A stretch of 64,000 nt of DNA from Tiliqua scincoides (GCF_035046505.1 NC_089825.1:2755029-2819028); one strand, 5' to 3'. Positions 31,301 through 42,429 are shown, counted from the stretch's first letter. Numbers and translations: made by a program. The notes: generated by a model not told the origin, from the sequence alone.

Positions 31301-32117
31301 TCCTGGCACACGCATCAGTTGTGGAAACAGCTTTCCTTGGTGGGACTCTGCCTGATACATGGGTGTTATAGCCGCAAGGAGCCTCATAGAACTAAAGCTG
31401 GCAACGCTACTCCCCAGAGCTGGTTTCAAGTGAAGGGGGAGCTTCCAGAAGCAGATTTGGATCCCCCCCCCCATGTTCCTTGGTTTCCTTCTCTGACTTG
31501 GTGTTGGGAGCAGACCGGCTAGTCTGACAGCTTCAAGCCCCAGGGAGCTGCTGGGGGTGCCTAGAGAGGAAGGCACAAAGCAGAGGGGAGTGACTGCAGG
31601 ACTCTGATTTCTGCCCAGTGTCCCAGAAGGGGCCAAAAATCATCAAACTGCAGGCCAGGGGTTCTTGGTTTAAGGCAGGAGATTAGACTGGAGTGGGGGG
31701 ATCAGGCTTGGGACCACTGCATTCAGGGAACCCATTCCCCTTGAACTGCAATCCCACTAAAAATGCCTCCCCCCAAGTTGCTACCCAGGAGGTAAACGCT
31801 CAGGACTCCAGCATCTGAATGCCTTCAGCACTAGACACCCCTTGCACTGCACAGAGGAAATGGGGGGCATTGGTGCAGAGGACAGGCACACCCTCCCACA
31901 CCGTCACCCCAGGACAAGTGTGCCCACTGCATAGGATACTCACCCAATTCTGCTGGGGCTCAGCTTCCAGCAGCCGGAAGGCAAACTCTGGCTTCTGCTG
32001 TTGGTTGTAGATTACAACAGCAGAAGCCACCACCTGCTCATAGCTGCTGGGAGTGGACACTGTGGGGGCGGCCACAACCCCCCCAATGAACAGCAGCACT
32101 GCCCAGCAGCTCAGCAT
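28203..32117 (-). CDS. Cathelicidin A precursor (host-defence peptide), four exons, complete
   Basis: This is a secreted granule-type precursor with a cathelin-like propiece and a cationic membrane-active C-terminal peptide. The exons on the minus strand are 32117-31944 (58 codons), 31096-30989 (36), 29067-28984 (28) and 28301-28203 (32 plus stop), all GT-AG and phase 0, giving 154 aa. The signal peptide is MLSCWAVLLFIGGVVA. The cathelin domain starts with SYEQVVASAVVIYN and carries the four conserved cysteines as ETTC...SQC and MDC...IQC. The last exon gives INRITRRRFWRKVKRFFKKH and then a GVSIALGALRFG tail: eleven Arg/Lys and no acidic residue. From memory, the RFG ending is like chicken cathelicidin-2. 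The processing site is not certain. A is the only minus-strand gene of the three. Confidence 0.94.
28578..28773 (-). mobile_element. CR1 3' fragment in cathelicidin A intron 3
   Basis: On the plus strand it begins cataagaacataagaacagc (the inverted CR1 tail) and continues through cccatctagtccagctttct to atcaggaggttgcacatac. It is heavily 5'-truncated. Confidence 0.8.
28984..29067 (-). CDS. Cathelicidin A exon 3
   Basis: The exon is 84 bp, acceptor CTTTCAACAG and donor GTACCT. It encodes ADMDCSGFYSAVQSPPTIQI and then QCEDVNQE with the second cysteine pair. Confidence 0.92.
29198..29554. mobile_element. Non-autonomous hAT (Charlie-like), complete, in cathelicidin A intron 2
   Basis: The ends are CAGTGTTTCTCAGACTCTGG and ...AGTCTGAGAACCACTG. 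GACTATTC flanks both sides (29190-29197 and 29555-29562), a perfect 8-bp target duplication. It is the same family as 2101-2460. Confidence 0.87.
30400..30599. mobile_element. hAT MITE (GGGTGCAAAGCACTA family) in cathelicidin A intron 2
   Basis: It runs from CAGCATAGCTAGACTGCATA and gggggtgcaaagcactaaga to the inverted end ttgcaccccctctagttatg + CCACTG. The flanking octamers (GGCAACAG and ACAGACAG) match only partly. Confidence 0.7.
30871..30889. repeat. (TAA)n microsatellite
   Basis: About seven TAA units in cathelicidin A intron 2, 100 bp downstream of exon 2 on the gene strand. Confidence 0.85.
30989..31096 (-). CDS. Cathelicidin A exon 2
   Basis: The exon is 108 bp, acceptor CTCTTCACAG and donor GTGAGT. 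It encodes TQPLKFSIKETTCRSAEKVD and then ASQCDYKPDG, the cathelin core with the first cysteine pair. Confidence 0.95.
31944..32117 (-). CDS. Cathelicidin A exon 1
   Basis: The exon has 174 coding bp and donor GTGAGT. The ATG is the first Met after the TATA-like box and gives a proper signal peptide. It ends AFRLLEAEPQQNW, matching the cathelin pattern F.LL...P...W. Confidence 0.95.
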
Positions 32118-32170
32118 CTTGAGGGCTCTTCACGGGCTTGATGTTGAGAATTCAGGCTCCCCGAGGCTCC

Positions 32171-32177
32171 TTTTATA
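32171..32177 (-). promoter_or_regulatory. TATA box of cathelicidin A
   Basis: The gene-strand sequence is GACTATAAAAGG, with the TATAAAA 54 bp before the ATG. All three cathelicidin genes in the window have such a box at a similar distance. Confidence 0.8.
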
Positions 32178-33103
32178 GTCTGGGATCAACCAGTGAGTTC
32201 CCTTCCCACAGCCTGGCCTACAGGAAGCACCCGTTGTTGGCCAAACCGAATGGTGGGATACCATTTGGAAGTTGGGAGGGGAACTGCTGAAACCCTTTGT
32301 TCTGCTTGCAAAACCATCCTGGGGGGAGCTTTGGACGGTAAAGGGTGAGGCAAGAGGGAGCCTTTTTCTGTTGAACCAAAGATGGATCTCGATTGTCACA
32401 TCGCCCACACGGTACCTGCCCCAGGACAGAGCATCAGAGCCTGCCCCAGAGTGAGGCCGTTAGTCTGATGCAGCTCAAACATCAGAGTCTTGCAGCTGCA
32501 GACTAGCCAATGTGTTACCGCAGAGGACAACAGTCCACTTCATCAGGTGCAGTGAAATCCTCCTTGGGCACAGATACCCGCGTTTGGAGGGAAGGAACTG
32601 AGGACAGGAGTGCCAGGCGGCCTGGGCCAGAGATGAATGTGCGAGAGAAGCACGCTGCTACTGAACTAAAGCCGTAGTCAGTGACAGAATGGCCTCTTCC
32701 TAGCAGTGTTACGTTGGCGGAAATGATTGGTCCCTATTCACACCAGAGACAAGAGAACCGAACATCCTTATCATGTCTCCTTCAGCTGCTCTTATGCAAT
32801 CTTCCTTCGAAGCGTTGATAATTCCCTTGGCCCATCTGGCTCACTCCCTGCTGCCTGCATAGACCAGCGCAGTCTCCAGGGTTTTTCCCAGACTTACCCG
32901 TCAGTCCTGCCAACAACCGAACCAGGGACCTTCCGCACGCAAAGTGAGCATACTGTCACTGAGCTACAGCCCCACACATGGCTAATAGCATGAAGGACAC
33001 AACAAGCTGGGAGCTCTTGAACAAGATATTTGACATAGATGGAGCCAGGACACACAGCTCCTGTTCATTTCAGTGGGGCTGGTGCACAAAAACATCTCTG
33101 TAG
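32178..33103. other. Upstream region of cathelicidin A
   Basis: No gene. This is the likely proximal promoter and unique flank. I did not identify individual transcription-factor sites with confidence. Confidence 0.5.
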
Positions 33104-33301
33104 CAGTGGCGTGGCTAGAGGGGGTGCAAAGCACTACATATTGTAGGTGCCTGAACATGATGTGCAAGCAGCCCCTCCTCCTCCCCTCTGCAGCCATTCC
33201 ACCTCCATTTTGCTCCCCCACCTGGAATGGCTCTGAAGGGGGGGAGAGGCCGCTTGCACAGTGCATTCAGGCTCCTGCCAAACTTAGTAGCTATGCCACA
33301 G
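33104..33301. mobile_element. hAT MITE (GGGTGCAAAGCACTA family), complete with target duplication
   Basis: The left end is CAGTGGCGTGGCTAGAGGGG + gtgcaaagcactacat. The right end, inverted, is cttagtagctatgccacag. CTCTGTAG occurs at 33096-33103 and again at 33302-33309, a perfect 8-bp duplication. The two arms are near-complementary around gcccctcctcctcccctctg and ggggggagaggccgcttgca. About 198 bp, no ORF. Confidence 0.85.
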
Positions 33302-33483
33302 CTCTGTAGATCGGATCTCAAGCTCTCACACTTCTGAGGCTTCAGCACACTGGAAGTCTGAGAGCCGCAGGATGAAAGCAAACCTTCATGCATACACCAC
33401 TGCCCAGTGCTCATCTCACAGCCTCTGCCTGTGGTGTTCACTGTGCACCAGGGGCCATTTGTCATTGTCTGATTCTGTTTGTT

Positions 33484-34262
33484 TGTTCCATTTGCCCAGA
33501 ACGGAGGGGGAGGGGCCACTTGAACACTTCTGTGAGGCTCCCTGCAAAACTTAGTGCTTTGCACCCCATAAGAACATAAGAACAGCCCCACTGGATCAGG
33601 CCATAGGCCCATCTAGTCCAGGTTCCTGTATCTCTCAGCGGCACACCAAATGCCCCACGGAGCACACCAAATAACCTCATCCTGGTGCCCTCCCTTGCAT
33701 CTGGCATTCTGACATAACCCATTTCTAAAATCAAGAGGTTGCGCATACGCATCATGGCTTCTACCGCATAATGGATTTTCCCTCCAGAAACTTGTCCAAT
33801 CCCCTTTTAAAGGCGTCTAGGCTAGACGCCAGCACCACATCCTGTGGCAAGGAGTTCCACAGACCGACCACACGCTGAGTAAAGAAATATTTTCTTCTGT
33901 CTGTCCTAACCCGCCCAACACTCAATTTTAGTGGATGTCCCCTGGTTCTGGTGTTATGTGAGAGTGTAAAGAGCATCTCTCTATCCACTCTGTCCATGCC
34001 CTGCATAATTTTGTATGTCTCAATCATGTCCCCCCTCAAGTGTCTCTTTCCTAGGCTAAAGAGGCCCAAACGCCGTAGCCTTTCCTCATAAGGAAGGTGC
34101 CCCAGCCCCGTAATCATCTTAGTCGCTCTCTTTTGCACCTTTTCCATTTCCACTATGTCTTTTTTGAGATGCGGCGACCAGAACTGGACACAATACTCCA
34201 GGTGTGGCCTTACCATCGATTTGTACAACGGCATTATAATACCCCCTCTAGCTACGCCACTG
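33484..34262. mobile_element. hAT MITE split by a CR1 insertion
   Basis: The right arm of the MITE (cagaacggagggggaggggc ... cttagtgctttgcacccc) runs to 33567. It resumes at 34241 as accccctctagctacgccac + TG. The CR1 between them is flanked by ACCCC on both sides, so the MITE was there first. The left arm is not recognisable. Confidence 0.75.
33568..34240 (-). mobile_element. CR1 3' fragment inserted into a hAT MITE
   Basis: The minus strand encodes the ORF2 end ([20 protein letters not shown] ... [20 protein letters not shown]), then the 3' UTR and tail. It is 5'-truncated near the end of the RT domain, with one nearly open frame of about 157 codons. A 5-bp ACCCC duplication flanks it. Confidence 0.88.
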
Positions 34263-35100
34263 TACAGCGGAACATGTTTCCCGCAGCAGGTTGGATCAGG
34301 TCACGTAGGGGAGATGCCCACGTAGGTTCGTTCCCCAAAGTTTGTGCTGTTGCTGCTAACTGCAGTCCAGGTCTGTGGTGGGAGCTTTTGCTTAACTTGT
34401 TCTCAGAAGCAAAGACCACTTCAGAGCCTGCCTGTCCTTGCAACAGTCGCACCCTCAGGGTCTCCCTCCCCAGCCCTCCCTGCAGCCAAAGTGTTGGGCT
34501 CATCATAAGAGGGTTTAGCTGGGAGGTGAACCTAAGTTTGCAAGAGAGTCAGAAAAGGCTCAAGAGCAGCTTTACTCCCCAGGGTGGGCACACAAAATAA
34601 AAGCTCTTCCACTTTTGATTCTTTGCTGATTTTTATTTACACTTAAATTTTTTTAATTAATCTGTTGTTAGCCACACTGGAGGCTAATAAGACAAATATG
34701 AGACAACTTTTTTTAAGGATAAACTTTTTAAAAAAAACTTTTGCCCATTGCAATTGTTTCTTTTGTCCATTGGAACAATTTAAGAAAAGTCTGTAGAACC
34801 TGGTCTTCCAAGATTGTAAAGAGAGGTAGAGGGCAAGACAGGTGCAGTGTCACCCATCTTCCAGGCAGCACCCACTTCACCTTTGGAACAGGATTTGGAC
34901 TGGCACAGCGGCTCTGGCTGCCACCACCTAAGCTAGGGGATTCAAGCCAGGAGGAGGCTGCTCCCTGACTGTTTCAGAAGCCCCTAAACCTGGGGGTCCC
35001 TGTAGATGCAAGCAGCCACGGAAAGCTTGTGGGCTGAGAAGACTGCGCAAACCGACTCCCTCCTGATGGTGCAATTCCAGGCATGTCCCCTCAGAAGTCT
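34263..35100. other. Intergenic, no gene recognised
   Basis: Unique-looking sequence with an AT-rich stretch at 34610-34740. Confidence 0.5.
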
Positions 35101-35102
35101 AC

Positions 35103-35241
35103 TTCAGAATGCCAGATGCAAGGAAGGGCACCAGGACACAGGTTGTGTCTTGTCTTGACACATGATGGGCCACTGTGAGATACAGGAAGCTGGACTGGAT
35201 GGGCCTTTGACCTGATCCAGCGGAGCTCTTCTTACGTTCTT
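35103..35241 (+). mobile_element. CR1 tail fragment (plus strand)
   Basis: It contains gatacaggaagctggactgg and atgggcctttgacctgatcc and ends at the inverted-tail motif cttacgttcttta. It faces the next CR1 tail to tail. Confidence 0.7.
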
Positions 35242-35267
35242 TAGTAAGTCGCACTGCGTTCAATAGG

Positions 35268-36070
35268 GCAAGTAGCCTTTCCTTGTAAGAGAGGTGCCCC
35301 AGCCCTGTCATCATTTTGGTCACTCTCTTCTGCACCTTTTCCATTTCCACTATATCCTTTTTGAGATGCAGCGACCAGAACTGGATGCAATACTCATGCA
35401 ATAGTATAATGCCATTGATTTGTACAACGGCATTATACTATTAGCCATCTAATTCTCAATACCTTTCCTAATGATCCCAAGCATGGAATTAGCCTTCTTC
35501 ACCGCTGCCACACATTGGGTTGACACTTTCATTGAGCTGTCCACCACCACCCCAAGATCTCTCTCCTGATCTGTCACAGACAGCTCAGAACCCATCAGCC
35601 TATATGTGAAGTTTTGGTTTTTTTCTCCAATATGCATTATTTTACACTTACTTACATTGAAACGCATCTGCCACTTTGCTGCCCATTCTCCCAGTTTGGA
35701 GAGATCCTTCTGGAGCTCCTCACAATCCCTTCTGGTCTTCACCACTCAGAAAAGTTTGGTGTCATCTGCAAACTTGGCCACCTCACTGCTCACCCCTTTC
35801 TCCAGGTCATTTATGAAGAGGCTGAAGAGCACCGGTCCCAGGACAGATCCTTGGGGCACACAGCTTTTCACCTCTCTCCATTGTGAAAATTATCCATTGA
35901 CACCCACTCTTGTTTCCTGGTCCTCAACCGGTTCCTAATCCATGAGAGGACCTGTCCTCTAATTCCCTGACTGTGGAGTTTCCCCAGCAGCCTTTGGTGA
36001 GGGACCGTGTCAAACACCTTCTGAAAATCCAGATATATAATATTCACAGTTTCTCCGGCATTCACAGAAT
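35268..36070 (-). mobile_element. CR1 internal fragment (RT), minus strand
   Basis: The minus strand shows [20 protein letters not shown], then [20 protein letters not shown] and [20 protein letters not shown]. It has a gap and frame changes, and lacks both element ends. Confidence 0.8.
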
Positions 36071-39000
36071 GCAGCATTTTGTCTCTTTGTTTCCTCCAAA
36101 TGGCAGCCATGGGGCAACCAGCCCACCTCCTTCTCCTGCTGCTGCTGCCTCCAATACCTTCAGCATCTGCCACTTGCTGCACCCATCCTCTGGCTCTCAC
36201 CACTGCCCTCCCACTAGGCCACATTGCCCAGGGCCCTTCATGCCTGTACTGGACTCCTGACTGTCATCCATGAGACTTTCCTCCTGTTTCTTGCCCTCAG
36301 AGGTCTCCCACAGCAGCTCAAACAATTCATGCTGATCTGCCTGTTGGAGAAGATGGAGAAGACTGGCCATCAAAGGGGACAGCAATATATGACAAACATG
36401 AGAACAGAGTGGTCTTTGGCTTTGGCTTTCGTCTGGATTTCTGTCTGCTCTGCTTCTGAGCCCCACCTCAATAGTTGGTTCCTGCCAAGTTTTGCAGAAC
36501 CTCCCTGGACCACCTGATCCAAGGATATGTTCAATAGGAATTCTTTCCTAATGCCTCACTTAAATCTACAACTTTCGTCCTTGAAACCACTGATTCCTTT
36601 TCCTGTTTGCACAGGACAGAATGAAGGGATGGTTTTCCCAGCTCATTCTGGGATCAGTTCATCAGATAGGCTAAGGTTCTGATATTCGGCGGAGACCCCA
36701 TATTTTAGAATCATGGTCTGTAGCAGTCAGAGAGCAGGTTTATTCCAGAGCTGCTCACAGAACAAGAGATGCAGATGACTTAGGAAAGTAAGTCAAACCA
36801 TATCGGGGAGAAGGGGGCTGCCACAACCATGATCCTTCAGGGGTCAAAAATCAAAGCCCCCTTGGATGAAAACTCTTTCCTGACACTAAAACGGTGCTTG
36901 CTGAGAGCTCAGCCATGATCAACCCACCCACAAAGCCATTTGAAAGGATAATTTTGGGGGGACAAAATCCATTCTAAATGCTTTTGGAGGGCCCCACAAA
37001 AGATGGTGGGGGTGGGTGGGAGATCCTCTGGCAAGAGGGGCAAATGTTCCTGAGCTCACAGGGTCACATCACAGGCACTGGAGTAGAAATAACTAAATAT
37101 TTAAAACCAGGGCAGGTTCATCAGCAGGGACTAATGGAACTGTTTTTACAGAATGGCCTACTGTACTTGTGCCCCAAATGTCTCCAAGGAGCTCATATTG
37201 CCCCCAAAGGAGTGTGTTCCCCCTGAAGGAGGTCAGGCAGAGATAGCTGGCCCCTGGCACCCATTTCGCTCCTAGCTGATCAGGGAGTCCCACAGGTCAA
37301 GCTCAGCAGTTTAGCTACTAACTTACATGGATCCTCATGTCAGGAACTAGCCCACCAGAGCAACAAAAGACTCCTTATTTCACCAACCTTTGCTAACAGG
37401 GGGATCCTCTCCCCTCCCTACTCTGCCCTGCTGGCAGTTGCACAAGCCGGGCAAGTGATTTCAGCACTCAGTCCCTTTCCCCACATCCAACCGATATCCC
37501 ACCTTGACAGGCAGGCCTTCCTGCAGAGGGAAGAGAAAACCACGTCCCTCTCCACAGCCAAGGAGTCGTTAGACCACCAGGCAGGAGGAGGTGGGAGATG
37601 AAACGGGCAGCAGCCCAGTCCTGAAAGCCAAGGGGGTAGTGCTGGGTACTGCTGCTGGGGCAGCCATGGTGGGCCCAAACTCCCTGCTCCCACGAGGAGG
37701 TTCTTGCCCCTGCTGTCAACTCTGACAACCATGGAGTGCTTCCCTTCTGGCTGCTGGAATCTGGGCCTCAGCCAGGCCAGTGAGGAGCAACAGTGGCAGG
37801 AGGCCCAAAGGAGAGGAAGGCAAAGTCTACCAGTGACAGCCAAAGAATGTGTTTTGTGATGCCAGGTGCCCTGCGCGTTTTGCCAGGTTTCACCTTTTCT
37901 AAGGGCAAGAAGCTCTTTCCACCTGTTGGAGCAAGTTCAGGCAAGCTGCAGTTCGCAGCACACCGACTAGGGCACACACCTACAGGGGCAGCGCCTGAAT
38001 CTCCTGCCCACTGCCACCTCCGGACGAGCGAGCAGGTGCACCCCATGCCCCACTCGTTTTGCTGACAAAGGTCACGCCCTGCAACCTCCCCACTCTGTGC
38101 CTCTCCTGTTTAAAAAGAGCGGCAGCAACTCGCGTCTGTGTTTGGCTTTCCCAGCAAGTCGGAAAAGCATCAGGGTGCCCACTGGAGCAGCAGGCTGGAA
38201 AAGGTGGCAGACAGACTGACTAGGAGTTCCTCTGTCCACCACCCCTCCAAGGGTGCAGCTCCACATGACCATTTCAAGTTGCCTCGTGACTGGGCAGTCC
38301 TTGGCCCCCACTCCATGGGTTGGACTGTTTGCTATGAATTTGCTGCACTGAGTGGAAGAAGATCTCCTTGCCCTTGGAAAAGGCAGCATTCTGAAACTTG
38401 GGCTGGGCACGGGCAGACAGGGGACATCCTAAATAAAGTGCTTTCTGTAACTCTGAGCTGTCACCTGGGGAATCCACCCCTTTAGAGGGCCAACATTGCC
38501 CCGGTGCGAAGAGGTCCTCAATCTGTGGTGAGCAGTCAGAGAGGAGGTCCCTGCCTATTCCTTCTTGCGTGTCAAAGATGCACTTGGGGTCCTGCCTGCC
38601 TGCCACTGTACCTATAGCCTGCCAGCTGACCTCTGATGGCACAGCCCTTTCCCCAAGATTTGGCACATACTCGCAGGAACTCACAGGAGGCCAGGGGTCA
38701 TCTCTGGCATTGTGTCCTGGTGGCCGCAGGAACAGCGGGTGGGCCAGGCTTAGACAGCACACACCATTTGCCGCTTCCCAATTGGAGGTTTGATCAGGTG
38801 TCTGGAGCCCCAGGGGCATTGCAGTGAGTCCAAAAGTGGATACATCTATCGTTTTGCTCTTCTAATCATCCCTCATGATGATTTTTAAAACTAAATTTCC
38901 TTGTTAGAAGGGCTCACCTCCTCAGCACCTGTTCATGAGCACTGGCTGTAACGTATGCAGGGTGGGTGGAGTCTCTCTCTCTCGGTTCAGTGATTGCTCA

Positions 39001-39184
39001 GAGAAACCGATCTAAGCCTGTTTGCTGCAAATAATTGTACAACGTTTGCCAAAAGCAAAGGAGGAATTTTTATTTATTTGTTCTGCACTTTATTATTGGG
39101 CTCGGTATCAAGAGAAAGAGTGTCGGAGCCAAGGTACACAAAGTCATAGTAAGTTTACTTACATAGTAAGTTTTCTTACACGAA
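36071..39184. other. Intergenic, no gene assigned
   Basis: Several open frames of 90-180 codons exist, the largest on the minus strand at 38274-38819. None carries a domain I recognise and they overlap on both strands. A plus-strand AATAAA lies at about 38431-38436, with no gene tied to it. I leave the stretch unassigned. Confidence 0.4.
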
Positions 39185-39832
39185 GTAAGGCCATACCTGG
39201 AGTATTACGTCCAGTTCTGGTCGCCACATCTCAAAAAGGACATAGTGGAAATGGAAAAGGTGCAAAAGAGAGTGACTAAGATGATTACTGGGCTGGGGCA
39301 CCTTCCTTATGAGGAAAGGCTATGGCGTTGGGGCCTCTTCAGCCTAGAAAAGAGAAACCTGAGGGAGGACATGATTGAGACATACAAAATTATGCACGGG
39401 AAGGATAAAGTGGATAGAGAGATGCTCTTTACACTCTCACATAACACCAGAACCAGGGGACGTCCACTCAAATTGAGTGTTAGGAGGGTTAGGACAGACA
39501 AAAGAAAATATTTCTTTACTCAGCGTGTGGTTGGTCTGTGGAACTCCTTGCCGCAAGATGTGGTGATGGCATCTGGCCTGGATGCCTTTAAAAGGGGATT
39601 GGACAAGTTTCTGGAGGAAAAATACATTACGGGTTACAAGCCATGATGTGTTTGTGCAACCTCCTGATTTTAGAAATGGGCTATGTCAGATGCAGGGGAG
39701 GGCACCAGGATGCAGGTCTCTTGTTATCTGGTGTGCTCCCTGGGGCATTTGGTGGACTGCTGTGAGATACAGGAAGCTGGACTAGATGGGCCTATGGCCT
39801 GATCCAGTGGGGCTGTTCTTATGTTCTTATGG
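39185..39832 (+). mobile_element. CR1 3' fragment (plus strand)
   Basis: It starts at ggccatacctggagtattac and has an open C-terminal frame of 133 codons ([20 protein letters not shown] ... [15 protein letters not shown]). The 3' UTR ends gttcttatgttcttatgg. The next LINE starts at the very next base. Confidence 0.87.
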
Positions 39833-41465
39833 ACAACCTCCAGTTCATGCGCAGAGATTGTAATGCAGGGAGATGAGTCTACATCCTGAATCATTACCTG
39901 TGTTTTCTTCAGGCTGATTGTCAGTCCAAAATCTTGGCAGGCCTTGCTAAAGTGATCCATGAGCTGCTGGAGATCTTTGGCAGAGTGGGTAGTGACAGCT
40001 ACATCATCGGCAAAGAGGAAGTCACGCAGACATTTCAGCTGGACTTTGGACTTTGCTCGCAGTCTGAAGAGGTTGAAGAACTTTCCGTCTGATCTGGTTG
40101 GGTGATAGATGCCTTCAGTTGCAGTTCCAAAGGCCTGCTTCAGCAGGACAGCAAAGAAAATCCCAAACAAGGTCAGCGCAAGAACACAGCCCTGCTTCAC
40201 TCCGCTTCAGATGTCAAAGTGGTCTGATGTGGAGCCATCAAATACTACAGTGCTCTTCATGTCCTCGTGGAAAGACCTGATGATGCCGAGAAGCCTGGGT
40301 GGACATCCGATCTTGGGGAGAATCTGAAGAGGCCATCCCTGCTGACCAGGTCAAAAGCCTTTGTGAGATCTATGAAGGCTATAAAGAGTGGCTGTCGTTG
40401 TTCCCTGCATTTCTCCTGCAGCTGTCTAAGGGAGAATACCATAATAGTGGTGGACCTGTTGACTCGGAATCCGCGCTGCGATTCTGGATAGACGCTCTTT
40501 GCAAGTACCTGGAGCCTCTTTAGTGCAACTCGGGCAAACAACTTTCCTACAACGCTAAGGAGAGAGATGCCACAGTAGTTTTTGCAGTCACCCCTTTCGC
40601 CTTTGTTCTTGTACAGCATGACGATGTTTGCATCCCTTATGTCCTGTGGTACTCCACCTTCTCTCCAGCAGAGACAGAGGATTTCATGCAGCTCAGTGGC
40701 AATGATCTCTTTGCAGCACTTTCCGACACTCTTTCTCGATACCGAGCTAAACAAACGCATCAACAAAGCAGCTACCACGTTTTCCAGACTCACAAAGAGA
40801 GTCTGGTCCAACAAGAAGCTGACAAAACATACCAAGATCCAGGTCTACGGAGCTTGTGTCCTGAGTACACTTCTGTACTGCAGCGAGTCATGGACTCTTC
40901 ACTCACAACAGGAGAGGAAACTGAATGCTTTCCACATGCGCTGCCTCTGACGCATCCTCGGCATCACCTGGCAGGACAAAGTCCCAAGAAACACAGTCCT
41001 GGAACGCGCTGGAATCCCCAGCATGTATGCACTGCTGAAACAGAAATGCCTGCGTTGGCTCGGTCATGTCGTGAGAATGGATGATGGCCGGATCCCAAAG
41101 GATCTCCTCTATGGAGAACTTCTGCAGGGAAAGCGCTCTACAGGTAGACCACAGCTGCGATACAAGGACATCTGCAAGAGGGATCTGAAGGCCTTAGGGA
41201 TGGACCTCAACAGGTGGGAAACCCTGGCCTCTGAGCATCCCATCCTGAGAGAGGCAGGCTGTACAGCATGGCCTCTCTCAGTTTGAAGAGACACTCGCCC
41301 AACAGACCGAGGCAAAGAAGCAAAGAAGGAAGGCCCATAGCCAGGGAGACAGACCAGGGACAGACTGCACTTGCTCCCGGCGTGGAAGGGATTGTCACTC
41401 CCGAATCAGCCTTTTCAGCCACACTAAACGCTGTTCCAGAACCACCATTCAGACAATTGGGCTCT
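39833..41465 (+). mobile_element. RTE-like LINE with inverted 5' segment (twin-priming structure)
   Basis: The minus strand of 39833-40740 encodes the RT N-terminal and palm part: YKNKGERGDCKNYCGISLLS, AFIDLTKAFDLVSRDGLF, MKQGCVLALTLFGIFFAVLL and FLFADDVAVTTHSAKDL. It stops after ISAHELEVV. The plus strand of 40741-41465 then continues the same protein from TELNKRINKAATTFSRLTKR, through STLLYCSESWTLHSQQERKL and RWLGHVVRMDDGRIPKDLLY, to a zinc-finger-like end (CTCSRRGRDCHSRISLFSHT). The two pieces are therefore one element with its 5' part flipped, with about 18 codons lost at the break. The clade is uncertain (RTE or a relative). Frames are broken in both parts. Confidence 0.8.
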
Positions 41466-42425
41466 CCCACATATTGAATATAGTATCGAGATTTGCATAT
41501 TTTCTATAATGGCATTTGCTAATGGGTTCCTACATGAGGACAAAGTGCTTATTTCTGGCCACCATCTGCTCAATGACATCACTTCCTCCTAAATGACATA
41601 ACGTCCAGCCCTCATCAGGCTCCTCTATGAATGCTATTCAGCCTGTTGTATGAAATGGATTTGACACCCTGCCCTACCCTAGAGAGGCTGGAAGGACTGC
41701 CTGACTGGGCTTAGGGTGTCCTCACTCCTGAAGGTGTGGTCAGTGGCCAGGTGAAGCAGAACCTTCTCAGCTGTGGTCTCTTTTTGCCTTTGGCACTTCC
41801 TAGCCTGGGTAGTTCACATTAAGCAAGAGACGTAGGGCACAATCCTAACCAGGTCTACTCAGAAGTAAGTCCTATTTTGTTCAGTGGGGCTTACTCTCAG
41901 GAAAGTGTGGTTAGGATTGCAGCTGTAGACATTTTTCTTCTCTCTCAGAAGGGCAGCATTTCCTGCAGGGAAACACATGGCTATTTATGGCTGTTTAGGG
42001 GATAATTGTACATGACACCTGAGAAACAGAAACCAAAGTCACGTTTCTGCCCCACAGAGCTTACGGTCTATATGTGATGCATGACAGGATTAAGCTAGTG
42101 TGAGGTCTGTATCGTATGTAATATTTAGCCCCTGCCACTGTTCCCACCCCTTCCCAGGCCTGAACCACCCACCCCTGTCCCATCGCTGTCCTTCCCAACC
42201 CCATAACACCACTTTCCTGCTGCCATTCTTCCCTTCCCCTGGCCTCCACCAGCCTGCGTTAAGCTAATGCTCCAGCACATGCTGGTCTTTTGCGGGCATT
42301 GACAGGCCCTTCTGCCAGCACCTCCAACCCTTCTGCAGTCACAACCTGCTTTCCAGCACATTTGCGACAGCCAAGGCCAAGATGAGGCACATTGTGCCTA
42401 CAGTAAAGTTAAATCTTCAACTGGG
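41466..42425. other. Intergenic with one palindromic repeat
   Basis: No gene. At 41838-41925 a palindromic repeat (gggcacaatcctaaccaggt ... gtggttaggattgc) belongs to the same family as 10478-10572. Confidence 0.5.
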
Positions 42426-42429
42426 GGCT

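Noticed and set aside
37690-37830. Signal-peptide-like stretch on the minus strand (GLLPLLLLTGLAEAQ)
   Set aside because: A stop codon lies just upstream and no Met precedes the hydrophobic run, with another stop soon after. No adjoining cathelin-like exon was found.
38274-38819. 181-codon minus-strand frame in the cathelicidin A-B spacer
   Set aside because: No recognisable family, no supporting splice sites, and plus-strand frames of similar quality overlap it.
40257-40950. Two separate LINEs on opposite strands
   Set aside because: The protein order across the junction is continuous, so one element with an inverted 5' part explains it better than two insertions.
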